Below, piece after piece: positions 1 through 8,079 of a DNA stretch of 64,000 bases; position 1 is the stretch's first letter, and each line of letters opens with the position of its first letter. The position numbers and the translations under genes were made by a program. The notes beneath the pieces were generated by a model. That model made no database searches and was not told the DNA's origin. It saw only the letters and a program-made list of their open reading frames with translations. Source of the stretch: Maribacter orientalis (lineage in GTDB: Bacteria > Bacteroidota > Bacteroidia > Flavobacteriales > Flavobacteriaceae). The stretch lies in the NCBI RefSeq assembly GCF_900109345.1, contig NZ_FNZN01000004.1:434001-498000 (forward strand), given 5' to 3'.

Positions 1-1
1 T

Positions 2-457
2 ATTGCCAAAGTTGAAACACATGTGATTGACGGTGTGCAAACTGACGTTATTGTACATCGTAAGGGAGCTACGAGGGCCTTTGGCCCAGGTTTTGAGGAA
101 CTGCCAGATTCTTATAAAGCTGCTGGGCAACCTGTAATCATACCTGGAAGTATGGGTACCTGTTCCTATGTATTAGCTGGTACCGCTAGAAGCAAGGAAC
201 TAACCTTTGGTTCCTGTTGCCACGGGGCAGGAAGACGTTTGTCAAGGACGGCAGCCAAAAAGCAAGTTAATGCTCCTGTACTCAAAGAGAAACTAAAGGA
301 AAGAGGTATTTTTGTAGAAGCCGGTTCTTTTAAAGGAATTGCCGAAGAAGCGCCTATAGCCTATAAAGATGTCAATATGGTGGTCGAGACCGTAAGCGAT
401 TCGGGCATTGCCAAGAAAGTCGCAAAATTGAGACCTGTGGCAGTTATTAAAGGTTAG
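2..457 (+). CDS. rtcB: RNA ligase RtcB, C-terminal part (5' end outside window)
   Basis: The reading frame is open from the first bases of the window, so this is the C-terminal ~150 residues of a larger protein. RtcB is the GTP- and Mn-dependent ligase that joins 2',3'-cyclic-phosphate or 3'-phosphate RNA ends to 5'-OH ends in RNA repair. Recognisable family motifs are [20 protein letters not shown] and GSCCHGAGR; the His of the last motif corresponds to the guanylylated histidine of the family. The protein ends VAVIKG with a TAG stop. Its 3' end overlaps the convergent phosphoribosyltransferase gene by 11 bases. No archease gene is visible on this side. The family call is firm; the N-terminus cannot be judged. 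Confidence 0.93.
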   Translation: MAKVETHVIDGVQTDVIVHRKGATRAFGPGFEELPDSYKAAGQPVIIPGSMGTCSYVLAGTARSKELTFGSCCHGAGRRLSRTAAKKQVNAPVLKEKLKERGIFVEAGSFKGIAEEAPIAYKDVNMVVETVSDSGIAKKVAKLRPVAVIKG

Positions 458-1088
458 TTTTTACTGATGTATTCGCCTCTTCCAATATCTGTATCGCTTC
501 CTGATCGGAAACTTGATAGAAATCTTCATAAAACTGCCCAACCGCCTGAAAACTATAAGGTACTTGTAAACAGATTACTTCATCAATTTTTTGAGTATTC
601 TCAAGTTTTTTTATTGCCGAATTTGGTGCCACGGGAATTGCCACGATTATTTTTTTGGGACGTTGTTTGCTTACTAGTTCTATCGTAGCCAATAGTGTGT
701 TACCGGTCGCGATTCCGTCATCGACAATGATTACTGTTTTATTCTTTACATTTTGGGGCAAACGTTTTTTGTAATATTCGTCATGGCGTTTTAGGAGTTT
801 TTCACGGATATGCTTCGTTTCTTCAGTAATATACCCTTGTGTAACTCCCATGGTATTTGTCAGTACAATGTCATCTAGACTTACTGCCCCAATGGCAAAT
901 TCCTTATTTGAAGGATGTCCTATTTTTTTGGTCAAGGCAACATCCAAAGGAGCTTCCAAAGTCTTAGCTACGATTGCCCCTAAAGGTAACCCACCTCTTG
1001 GAATGGCCAGGACTACAACATCTTCTTCTTTGAACTTCATCAATTTTTCTGACAACTGACGGCCTGCATCTATTCTATCCCTAAACAT
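447..1088 (-). CDS. Phosphoribosyltransferase-domain protein
   Basis: A 213-residue type I phosphoribosyltransferase fold protein. The PRPP-binding loop is plain at residues 119-131 ([13 protein letters not shown]), and an N-terminal [10 protein letters not shown] motif at about 28-37 is typical of the family. Such proteins bind PRPP or a nucleotide; the acceptor is not defined by sequence. The gene starts inside the end of the upstream hydrolase gene (8-base overlap, same strand), so the two are translationally coupled. In other bacteria this domain is found fused to a dienelactone hydrolase-like domain, so the pair probably forms one functional unit. The substrate is unknown and I see no sign of decay. 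Confidence 0.85.
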   Translation of the reverse strand: MFRDRIDAGRQLSEKLMKFKEEDVVVLAIPRGGLPLGAIVAKTLEAPLDVALTKKIGHPSNKEFAIGAVSLDDIVLTNTMGVTQGYITEETKHIREKLLKRHDEYYKKRLPQNVKNKTVIIVDDGIATGNTLLATIELVSKQRPKKIIVAIPVAPNSAIKKLENTQKIDEVICLQVPYSFQAVGQFYEDFYQVSDQEAIQILEEANTSVKTNL

Positions 1089-1749
1089 CTTGTTTTATTT
1101 TTTCTGGCTGCAAATATTTTGCAAACCAATTAGCTGATATGTGGGCTACTTTTTCCAATTTTCCCGACTCTTCGAACAAATGGGTGGCCATAGGCACGAT
1201 TTCCAATTTACGTTCGCTTTTCAACTTTTGATACGCTTTTTCATTAAGCTCAATGACTGCATCGTCCCAACCTCCTACAATTAAAAGGGTGGGCGCTGTT
1301 ACCTTGTGTAAATCTTGCAAGGCCATATCTGGTCTACCTCCTCTTGAGACTACGGCCTTGATGTCTTTACCATAAAAAGCGGCAGCACGCAATGCCGAAG
1401 CCGCACCGGTACTAGCTCCAAAATATCCAATAGCTAGACCTTTGGTTTCTTTTTGCCGTTGTACCCATTTGGTCACATCAATAAGACGCATAGTCAGTAA
1501 ATCGATATTAAATCGGTTTTCATAGATATGGTCTTCATCTTTTGTCAATAGATCAAAGAGCAAGGTTGCCAATCCTTTTTCTTGTAAAACTTCAGCCACA
1601 TAATTGTTTCTAGGGCTTAGGCGACTGCTTCCACTACCGTGGGAAAAGATAACCATTCCAATGGCGTTTTTGGGAACAGCAAGATTTCCCTTTAAGACAA
1701 GTCCATCTAACACGATATTTACGGATTTATATTTCTGCTCAGTTTGCAT
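1081..1749 (-). CDS. Dienelactone hydrolase-like alpha/beta hydrolase
   Basis: A 222-residue cytoplasmic alpha/beta hydrolase. The nucleophile elbow is GYFGASTG with Ser113; the acid is D162 or D163 in GGWDDAV and the base is H190 in MATHLFEE, so the triad is complete and correctly ordered. An oxyanion-type FSHGSGSSR stretch lies near residue 35. It is first in a two-gene minus-strand unit with the phosphoribosyltransferase, which it overlaps by 8 bases. Dienelactone hydrolase itself acts in chloroaromatic degradation, but nothing here points to that pathway; an esterase of unknown substrate is the safe reading. Confidence 0.82.
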   Translation of the reverse strand: MQTEQKYKSVNIVLDGLVLKGNLAVPKNAIGMVIFSHGSGSSRLSPRNNYVAEVLQEKGLATLLFDLLTKDEDHIYENRFNIDLLTMRLIDVTKWVQRQKETKGLAIGYFGASTGAASALRAAAFYGKDIKAVVSRGGRPDMALQDLHKVTAPTLLIVGGWDDAVIELNEKAYQKLKSERKLEIVPMATHLFEESGKLEKVAHISANWFAKYLQPEKIKQDV

Positions 1750-1966
1750 TTTATTATACTTTGAAATCTGATTAAAATTAAGTGATTGCCTTAGGGTAAA
1801 AAATGACCGACATCATTTTAGCCAAAATACTTTGAATGATCTTGATCATTTAGAATCCAGTTTGCTCCAATTACATTTATGTAAATTAATCTTCAAGACT
1901 TCCCATATAGATTACCCTGGTTTAATTAAAAATTTTAGAAAAAATTGGAAGACAATAAATAGATGT

Positions 1967-3025
1967 ATGAAAGCAATGATCCTAAAAAAAATATCCGATT
2001 TAAAGGAAAATAGAATGCCGCTAGATTTGGTGGATATTCCCACTCCAGAGCCCAATGAAAGTGAAGTTCGTATAAAAATATCGGTCTGTGGGGTCTGCCA
2101 TACCGAACTCGACGAAATCGAAGGGAGATTGGAGCCTCCAAAACTTCCGATAGTACTTGGGCATCAAGTTGTCGGTCTTGTAGAAAAATTGGGCTTAGGA
2201 GCAACAAAATTTAAGATTGGAGATCGGGTGGGTGTCGCTTGGATTTTTTCCGCTTGTGGCGAATGCAAATTTTGTAAAAAAGGTAATGAGAACCTTTGTG
2301 ATGATTTTAAAGCCACAGGAAAGGACGTGAACGGCGGCTATGCAGAATATATGACCGTATCGGAAAAGTATGCGCATAGCATTCCAGCGTTTTTTACCGA
2401 TAGTGAGGCAGCTCCGTTACTATGCGCGGGAGCTATTGGTTACAGGGCCATCCAACTTGCCCAGATAACTGATGGTGATAGGTTAGGACTTACAGGTTTT
2501 GGAGCATCGGCCCATTTAGTACTGAAAATGGTCAAGTACTGCTATCCGAATACCAAAGTGTTTGTATTTGCAAGAAAGGAAGAGGAACGGCAATTCGCCA
2601 AAAAACTTGGAGCCATTTGGGTGGGTGGCACAACAGATTCATCCCCCGAAAAAATGAAAGCCATTATAGACACTACACCAGCTTGGAAACCTGTTGTCGA
2701 AGCCTTGGGTAATCTCGAAAAAGGAGGACGATTGGTCATCAACGCCATTAGAAAAGAGGATTATGACAAAGAATACCTTAAAAACCTATCATACCAAAAC
2801 GATTTATGGATGGAAAAGGAACTTAAGTCTGTTGCCAACGTAACGGGTAAGGATGTTTCCGAATTCTTGAAATTGGCAGCAAAAGCAAAAATAAGACCCA
2901 ATTATCAAGTATATCCCTTAGCAGAAGCAAACAAGGTATTATTGGAGCTAAAGGAACAACATATCAGGGGAGCAAAAGTGTTGCAAATTTTGTCCTTGAA
3001 CCGTTTTGGCTCTGTCTGTACCTGA
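1967..3025 (+). CDS. Zinc-dependent alcohol dehydrogenase
   Basis: A medium-chain dehydrogenase of 352 residues if the ATG at 1967 is used. The frame is open further upstream to 1832, but the extra 45 residues are low-complexity and lie before the usual MKAMILKK start of the family. Catalytic zinc ligands are visible as C41 (CGVCHTE) and H66 (GHQVVG), and the structural zinc site as C97, C100, C103 and C111. The nucleotide-binding turn is LTGFGASAH near residue 180. It should oxidise an alcohol or reduce an aldehyde with NAD(P). It stands alone on the plus strand between minus-strand genes. The exact substrate is not predictable. Confidence 0.88.
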   Translation: MKAMILKKISDLKENRMPLDLVDIPTPEPNESEVRIKISVCGVCHTELDEIEGRLEPPKLPIVLGHQVVGLVEKLGLGATKFKIGDRVGVAWIFSACGECKFCKKGNENLCDDFKATGKDVNGGYAEYMTVSEKYAHSIPAFFTDSEAAPLLCAGAIGYRAIQLAQITDGDRLGLTGFGASAHLVLKMVKYCYPNTKVFVFARKEEERQFAKKLGAIWVGGTTDSSPEKMKAIIDTTPAWKPVVEALGNLEKGGRLVINAIRKEDYDKEYLKNLSYQNDLWMEKELKSVANVTGKDVSEFLKLAAKAKIRPNYQVYPLAEANKVLLELKEQHIRGAKVLQILSLNRFGSVCT

Positions 3026-3316
3026 CTCCTTCAAGACACTAACAAAAAACTGTAAATAGAATCTAGTAGGACAAGAGAAATCGCCGATTTGCTTTTATCT
3101 TTAAGACACACTAGTCTTTATGCGCACTAAATTATATTAAAACGTTATTTTCATATGGGCGACCTAACCTATTTTGCAAAGAAAACGATTTGTTTTTGGC
3201 TTTTTCCTCAATGTATACCTCCCTATAATCCTGAAAAAGGATGATAACACTGTTTTGAAATCTCTTAGTGAGACGACCCAGTTACGCTAGTGAAAATAGG
3301 TACACACGTAAACTAT

Positions 3317-3793
3317 TTAATAATAAGGATAGTAATACGTTTTCGGGATGGTTACGTTATACTCCGATTGAAGATAAGTAACTAAATCAATGAGTTCCTG
3401 AACGGTCATAGTATCATTGAAATTCTTCATTTTTGAATGTTCCGCTTCGGTAGTTTTGGTAGAATTTTTTTGTTTATAACGCGGAGCGATTTTGTGCGAT
3501 GGATTGATAACCGAAGTGACAAGATCCCCATAGGACTTTTTACTGGTTACTTCACCACCAAGTTGTATATTGAGATTATCACTTCCTCCCTTCCACTCCA
3601 CCTCAGAAATACTATGGCATTCATTACAGGCCAATCTCTCGTAAGTCGCTTTTCCTTGTTCAATATTACCTTCAGGTAACGCAAATCCACGGGCTTGCTC
3701 ATTGCAACTACTTAAAAGTACACCCCCGGATATTAAAATGAGCATCAGTAGATAATTTGACAGTTTGCAGAGGGTATTATATTTATTAGTCAT
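3317..3793 (-). CDS. Cytochrome c lipoprotein
   Basis: A 158-residue monoheme c-type cytochrome. The N-terminus carries a signal peptide ending in lipobox LLSSC (Cys30), so the protein is probably lipid-anchored in the periplasm. The heme-attachment motif is CNECH (C56, C59, H60). A Met in MKNFNDTMT about 70 residues later, followed by VQELIDLVTYLQ, fits the sixth ligand and terminal helix of class I cytochromes. It would carry electrons between respiratory or redox enzymes; the partner is not in the window. A promoter-like TACTTTTG lies about 55 bases upstream of the start. Confidence 0.85.
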   Translation of the reverse strand: MTNKYNTLCKLSNYLLMLILISGGVLLSSCNEQARGFALPEGNIEQGKATYERLACNECHSISEVEWKGGSDNLNIQLGGEVTSKKSYGDLVTSVINPSHKIAPRYKQKNSTKTTEAEHSKMKNFNDTMTVQELIDLVTYLQSEYNVTIPKTYYYPYY

Positions 3794-3846
3794 AATTTGT
3801 TGTTTTAATTAATGATTTGATTCATCACCATAAAAATTGATTAAAA

Positions 3847-3854
3847 CAAAAGTA
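3847..3854 (-). promoter_or_regulatory. Bacteroidota-type -7 promoter box of the cytochrome gene
   Basis: Read on the minus strand this is TACTTTTG, an exact match to the TAnnTTTG -7 consensus of Bacteroidota sigma factor. It lies 54 bases upstream of the cytochrome ATG. No clean -33 TTTG is seen at the preferred spacing. Confidence 0.5.
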
Positions 3855-4176
3855 GTGTACAAGAAAAACAAGGTAAATGACCTGCGTCAGTGAATATCTA
3901 TGATTGATAGTCACGCACGTAATTTGCACCTATTGATTCGGTCGATAGAAAAAGTACTATAAAAGGACCTGTTTATAGAATCCTCTTTTAAGTAGCACGA
4001 AACTTCTGTTGAGTATGTCCCTCATCAGGTCCTTTTATAAACTGTCCTATTTTTCAGTTAAAGTTATATTTACAGTACAGTTTTAATCTAAACCGGAAGT
4101 AAGGTTATCTCTATCAGGTAAAAAAACATCATAAAACTATCTAAACGGACTAGATAGAATTAGTTCTAATCACAGC
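3855..4176. other. Intergenic stretch
   Basis: Apart from the inverted repeat at 3958-4039 I see no open reading frame, RNA gene or clear terminator here. The composition is AT-rich like the surroundings. Confidence 0.5.
3958..4039. repeat. 14-bp perfect inverted repeat with 54-bp spacer
   Basis: TATAAAAGGACCTG at 3958-3971 is repeated as its exact complement at 4026-4039. The arms lie in the 383-base gap between the divergent promoter side of the cytochrome gene and the 3' end of the AraC-type gene. The spacer codes for nothing I recognise. It could be a small terminal-repeat remnant of a mobile element or a long RNA stem. Confidence 0.5.
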
Positions 4177-4737
4177 TTACAAATCCTCTAAATTTCTTAA
4201 GCGTTTATTTTTTAGTTTTTTAAAAAAAGATGGGCTGAGCCCAGTAACTTTTTTAAATTGAGATGATAAATGGGCGACACTACTGTATTGTAATTTATAG
4301 GATATTTCGGTAAGATTAAGTTCATCATAAAGTAAAAGCTCTTTGACCCTTTCTATTTTATGGATGATAATAAATTGTTGAATCGTGATTCCCTGTATTT
4401 CAGAAAAGGTATTTGACAAATAGGTATAGTCATAACCCAGTTTTTCGCTTAGGTAATCTGAAAAGTTTACTTTGGGTATTTCATCAGAATAATGAATCAT
4501 TTCAATAATCAGTCCCTTTATTTTTGAAATGATAATGTTCCGCTTATCATCAAGTAATTCAAGACCGTATTTCATTAAGTTTTCGCTTAATTGTTCTCTT
4601 TGACTATCCGTCATTTTTTCTAAAACTTCAACAGTTCCCAGGTCCAGATTTACACAATGCAACCCAAGCTTTTGTATTTCTTGTTTTACAACCAATTTAC
4701 AACGTAAACTAACCATGTATTTAACGTATAAGAGCAT
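4177..4737 (-). CDS. AraC-family transcriptional regulator
   Basis: A 186-residue protein. The C-terminal ~100 residues form the double helix-turn-helix of the AraC/XylS family: the first HTH is around FSDYLSEKLGYDYTYLSNTF, the second around LNLTEISYKLQYSSVAHLSS, followed by the diagnostic FKKVTGLSPSFFKK. The N-terminal ~70 residues look like a small alpha/beta domain beginning LYVKYMVSLRCK. In relatives I recall, this has the shape of a heavy-metal-associated fold with CxxC; here the first Cys is Ser, so a metal-binding loop would be degenerate. That resemblance is inference. No obvious target gene adjoins it. Confidence 0.8.
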   Translation of the reverse strand: MLLYVKYMVSLRCKLVVKQEIQKLGLHCVNLDLGTVEVLEKMTDSQREQLSENLMKYGLELLDDKRNIIISKIKGLIIEMIHYSDEIPKVNFSDYLSEKLGYDYTYLSNTFSEIQGITIQQFIIIHKIERVKELLLYDELNLTEISYKLQYSSVAHLSSQFKKVTGLSPSFFKKLKNKRLRNLEDL

Positions 4738-5301
4738 TTGGTCTTTAAATTAGTAGTTATTTGGTGAGCTGAACGTATTGCTATTAATTTTGATTAAAAA
4801 CACTCTTCATTCAGCTATGACTGATTAAAATAAGAGCCTAGGTAAGAGATTTTTGACTTTGAACCCTTTCCTTAAAAAAAGTCAACTTTAAAATACTCTA
4901 ATTAATTGGTAAGATTGTTCTTTTTTAAATAATATTACTTAGGAATTTTTGAAATTGTCCGGTTTTGGTAGTTGAAAATGATTAAATGATGTCTGAAATG
5001 GGATTTAGCTGAATCTCTTAAGGATTCATTCGTACACTAGATTTTTAGATTAGTATTTAATTTCAATTTTCTTGATAGCTGTGTCATGCTATTACTCTAG
5101 TAGTCCTAGGCCAAATCATGACCAATACATGATACCCGCTCTTAAAATATTAAAGCAGCCGTAAAGCTGCTTTTGGCAATTAGTTTTTGATTATCAAAAC
5201 TTTATCCCATCATATTAATTAATAACCAAAGACTTTAGCTAATGCAGTACCTGCATTTGTAATTTATTTATCGCTAGGGATAATGATATAAAGGGTAAAT
5301 A
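4738..5301. other. Intergenic stretch with one hairpin
   Basis: A gap of about 560 bases between the start of the AraC-type gene and the 3' end of the small stress operon. It holds a terminator-like hairpin (5152-5174) and otherwise only short AT-rich frames with no coding character. Confidence 0.5.
5152..5174 (-). terminator. Hairpin terminator of the small stress operon
   Basis: AAAGCAGC pairs with GCTGCTTT across a six-base loop, with T-rich flanks on both sides. It lies about 130 bases downstream of the last minus-strand gene of the 5302-6103 group, and is the nearest plausible terminator. Confidence 0.55.
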
Positions 5302-5457
5302 TTATAATACCTTTCTACCTTGAATAACCCTAAAAATTACAGCTATTACGGCAATGACCAATAGGACATGAATAATTCCACCCGCTTGAAACCCTATGAA
5401 TCCAACAGCCCATGCAATAACCAAGATAACCGCTATGAAATAAAGTAAATTTCCCAT
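5302..5457 (-). CDS. Small two-helix membrane protein (lmo0937/DUF5670-like)
   Basis: A 51-residue protein with the pattern of the lmo0937/DUF5670 family. It begins MGNLLYFIAVILVIAW, turns at GFIGFQAGGIIH, has a second hydrophobic helix VLLVIAVIAVIFRVIQG, and ends in a short basic tail. Both helices should span the inner membrane. Its function is unknown; members are often found among general stress genes. It lies 24 bases downstream of the lipoprotein gene on the same strand and is probably co-transcribed. The length and the conserved W/G/H positions fit the family well. Confidence 0.8.
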   Translation of the reverse strand: MGNLLYFIAVILVIAWAVGFIGFQAGGIIHVLLVIAVIAVIFRVIQGRKVL

Positions 5458-5481
5458 AATTTTTTATTTATTGTTATATTT

Positions 5482-5922
5482 TTAATTTGTGTTTTTAACC
5501 GTTAAATCGCTAAATGCTTTGCCCAACTCTTTCATATCATGGTTGAATTCAGTTTTAAATGCATCCCATTGTCCATTACCGCTATTTTTATAGGCTGCAA
5601 GTTTCGCTTTCATTTCTTTATTCTTTTGTTCCAGTTCGGCTAATTTCTTTTCTAATTTAGCTTTGTTCTCTGCATTTTCTACGGCAATTTTGTCTTTGAA
5701 TTCGGCAATCTTTTTTTCATTTGCCACTATTAATTCTGCGGACTCTACTTTAAATTCCTCTATCGCCTTATTCAATTCTAGGTTGGCTTCAGCAACATTT
5801 TGTTTGGCGTCCTGAACCACTTCTTGGGACTTTTCTGTTTTTTTATCCTGCATATCACAAGCTGTTAAAAGTGTACCGGATACAAAAACCAGTGCTGCTA
5901 GACGAGATAATTTATTTTTCAT
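5482..5922 (-). CDS. Coiled-coil lipoprotein of unknown function
   Basis: A 146-residue protein with a signal peptide and lipobox LLTAC (Cys22). It is followed by a long Lys/Glu/Ala-rich helix from about residue 30 to 110 with heptad spacing, and a short C-terminal domain containing QWDAFKTEFNHDMKELGKAF. It should be anchored to an envelope membrane with a rod-like helix in the periplasm. I do not recognise a named family. Between a 55-codon frame upstream and a DUF5670-like membrane protein downstream, it looks like the middle gene of an envelope-stress operon. Its function cannot be stated. Confidence 0.75.
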   Translation of the reverse strand: MKNKLSRLAALVFVSGTLLTACDMQDKKTEKSQEVVQDAKQNVAEANLELNKAIEEFKVESAELIVANEKKIAEFKDKIAVENAENKAKLEKKLAELEQKNKEMKAKLAAYKNSGNGQWDAFKTEFNHDMKELGKAFSDLTVKNTN

Positions 5923-5935
5923 TTCCTATGTTTTT

Positions 5936-6103
5936 TTATGTTGTTTTTTTCTTAAAAAGGTATTGATCCAGGGTTTCTTTTGCAAGCTGTGCAATTCTTG
6001 AATGCGGATACCATTGTGCGCCTTTGCTCATTTGTTTTGTTAAGCTTGATGTGGTGCTTTCCAAGCAGCTTATCACTTTTATCTTCTTTATAGAGAAGGT
6101 CAT
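5936..6103 (-). CDS. Possible 55-residue small protein
   Basis: A short ATG-initiated frame, MTFSIKKIKVISC to YLFKKKTT, with a hydrophilic C-terminal half including WYPHSRIAQLAKETLDQYLF that has the look of a real helix. It ends 13 bases before the lipoprotein gene on the same strand, so it could be the first gene of that unit. I do not recognise a family. The support is position and composition only. Confidence 0.35.
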   Translation of the reverse strand: MTFSIKKIKVISCLESTTSSLTKQMSKGAQWYPHSRIAQLAKETLDQYLFKKKTT

Positions 6104-6404
6104 TATGCGTTAGGACGGCAAATTTTTATCGAACCAACGTATTGTTCATTTCATTTTTCTTTATTCTTCTTACTTTTTTTTGATTAAGTCCTGACTATGC
6201 AAAGCTGAAAAAATTGAGCCTAAACTTTGTTATATAACCCTTCAAAGTTTTTATAACATTCACATATTTCTACCATCTTCTTAATCATGTAGTCATATCC
6301 GTGATTTAGAATTTAGTAGGTTAATCTACCGTAGACTTTTGAAAAACTGTAATTTATATAACTTTTCCACCTACTCGTATAACATACTCCTTAAGGTTCT
6401 ATAT

Positions 6405-6412
6405 TACTTTTG
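6405..6412 (+). promoter_or_regulatory. -7 promoter box upstream of a small transcription unit
   Basis: TACTTTTG matches the Bacteroidota TAnnTTTG consensus exactly and lies 46 bases before the ATG of the 57-codon frame. No TTG -33 element is obvious. Confidence 0.5.
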
Positions 6413-6458
6413 AATCGGTAGAATCTTTACATCTGAATTTTCTAAATATTAAATAGTT

Positions 6459-6632
6459 ATGGAGGTAATAGAAAGAGATAATTTGGTTCATCGATTATTC
6501 AAAAACGTTAAGAGTTTCCTTAGACCTATATTATATAACGGGAGCTCCCAAACTAATCACGATTTGGATAGTACAAAAACTTACGGGCCTATTTATTCTA
6601 TCACAAAAAATAAGAAAATAGTAGAAGTGTAA
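6459..6632 (+). CDS. Small 57-residue protein of unknown function
   Basis: An ATG-initiated frame, MEVIERDNLVHRLFKNVKSF to NKKIVEV, hydrophilic and basic, without signal peptide or membrane helix. I recognise no family. Three things support expression of this stretch: a perfect -7 box 46 bases upstream, a clean terminator hairpin 57 bases downstream, and isolation in an otherwise gene-free 1.1-kb gap. The transcript could instead act as a small RNA, with the frame incidental. It lies divergent from the small stress operon. Confidence 0.5.
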   Translation: MEVIERDNLVHRLFKNVKSFLRPILYNGSSQTNHDLDSTKTYGPIYSITKNKKIVEV

Positions 6633-6689
6633 CCGAATACCATTTATGGATAAAGTTTTTGAGTTTAGTTTGTTGATTGTTTTAAAACC

Positions 6690-6728
6690 GAAAAAAGGGC
6701 AGTAACTGCAAAATACTGTTCTTTTTTC
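6690..6728 (+). terminator. Rho-independent terminator
   Basis: GAAAAAAGGGCAGTA pairs with TACTGTTCTTTTTTC through a loop of nine bases. The two G-T positions become G-U wobbles in RNA and the 3' arm is a T tract. It closes the small transcription unit that starts near 6412. Confidence 0.7.
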
Positions 6729-7183
6729 AATTGCTAGCGCCTCACCACTATATATAAGAACGCTTTTTCAACACAACCATAAAACTTACACTTATCTAAC
6801 GAGTACCAACCATAAAATTAGTCCATTGAGAAAATGCGCCTTATGTTTTATAGCATTAATATTTGCAATTTCCATACATTATTAAAAATTTGGAATAAAA
6901 AGATGTTTTTTTCAACAAAAAGAAACGCAGTACTTAAAGAATATTAGTGCTAAATTCATGAAACCTATCCTATATTTAGAATGTTTGAATAAATTGGATT
7001 TAGTTTCCGTATTATGATGGTACAATCATAAAAATTCAATATTATGGTTTATTCAAGTATTAGGAGTTTATTCCGGTACGGTTTTCCATCACTACTAAAC
7101 CTTTTTCATTAAATTTATTGGAATAATCAAAATAAAGGCTCAGAGACTAATAGCTAAAAATTCAATTTAAAGTAAAGCATAAA
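6729..7183. other. Intergenic stretch
   Basis: About 450 AT-rich bases before the first response regulator gene. I see no frame longer than about 25 codons with coding character, no hairpin of note and no exact TAnnTTTG box. Confidence 0.45.
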
Positions 7184-7594
7184 ATGAAGAATCAGAAAAT
7201 TTTAATGATTGTTGATGATGATAAGGACGACCGCTTTTTTTTCCGTAGTGCCATTCGTAAAAACAATCCATCTTACGAATGTATAGAAGCGGAGAATGGT
7301 GATGATGCACTTAAACTATTGCGAAAAGCAAAACTGTTGCCAGATTTTATTTTTCTTGATTTGAACATGCCGAAGATGGACGGAAGAGAATGTTTAGAAG
7401 AATTGAAAAAAGATAAGAAGTTAAAAAAAATTCCGGTTATTATTTATAGTACTTCTGATTATGAAGTAGATATTAACCTAAGCGAAGAACTTGGAGCGGA
7501 CTATTTTCTGACCAAATTATTTGATATTTATCCGTTACCGGAAGAATTAACAGAAGCTATGAAAAAGGCAGAAGAAAAAAGAAAACCTCAATAA
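7184..7594 (+). CDS. Single-domain response regulator (receiver only)
   Basis: A 136-residue CheY-like receiver with no output domain. The acidic pocket is DDD at 11-13, the phospho-acceptor is D59 (FLDLNMP), the switch Ser/Thr are in YSTS at 88-91, and the conserved Lys is K111. The Pro that normally follows this Lys is Leu here (TKL), which removes the usual cis-proline. It closely resembles the receiver at 12272-12670 (shared FIFLD-NMP-MDGREC and IPVI-YSTS blocks), and the two flank the large CheB-CheR-kinase gene. It probably relays phosphate from that kinase to another protein. The partner is inferred from position. Confidence 0.88.
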   Translation: MKNQKILMIVDDDKDDRFFFRSAIRKNNPSYECIEAENGDDALKLLRKAKLLPDFIFLDLNMPKMDGRECLEELKKDKKLKKIPVIIYSTSDYEVDINLSEELGADYFLTKLFDIYPLPEELTEAMKKAEEKRKPQ

Positions 7595-8079
7595 AATTTT
7601 AGGTCAAGCCAATCTTCATATAGTTTATCGTATCTTTCGTTAAGTAGGGAATAAAATTGAAGACTAATGACATCCTTATTATTTATATCGTTCTCATATA
7701 ATCTTTTTATTTTAATAAAAAAATATCTGGAAAATGGATTTATCCTGTGGATGACTAAAAGCCTGATGCGCTATAAGGCACTACAACTATTGCACAATTG
7801 AAAGCAATTACTAGATTTATTTTTTAGAATTAAAAATAATTTTTGACGAATAAATTGGATTTCTTTGAGAATTAAAAGAGGATCAAAAACTGAAAAGTAG
7901 TACTTCAATTTTTTACGCTACCATCAAGATGTTTAAATGGTGGCTCAATTACCAAAGAACTTGGCCTAACATAGTTAATCACTAAACTATTGGAAATAAA
8001 ATAACGTTTACAGTTACTTGTTCAGGTAGCGCAAAAGTCGGAATAATACATATAGAATCATCACTAATTTTTCGTGTCT
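7595..8079. other. Intergenic stretch
   Basis: About 485 AT-rich bases between the response regulator and the kinase gene. No frame, RNA gene or exact promoter consensus is seen; it may hold the kinase promoter. Confidence 0.45.

Noticed and set aside
1832-1966. N-terminal extension of the alcohol dehydrogenase
   Set aside because: It is AT-driven, has no family match, and the canonical start MKAMILKK lies at 1967.
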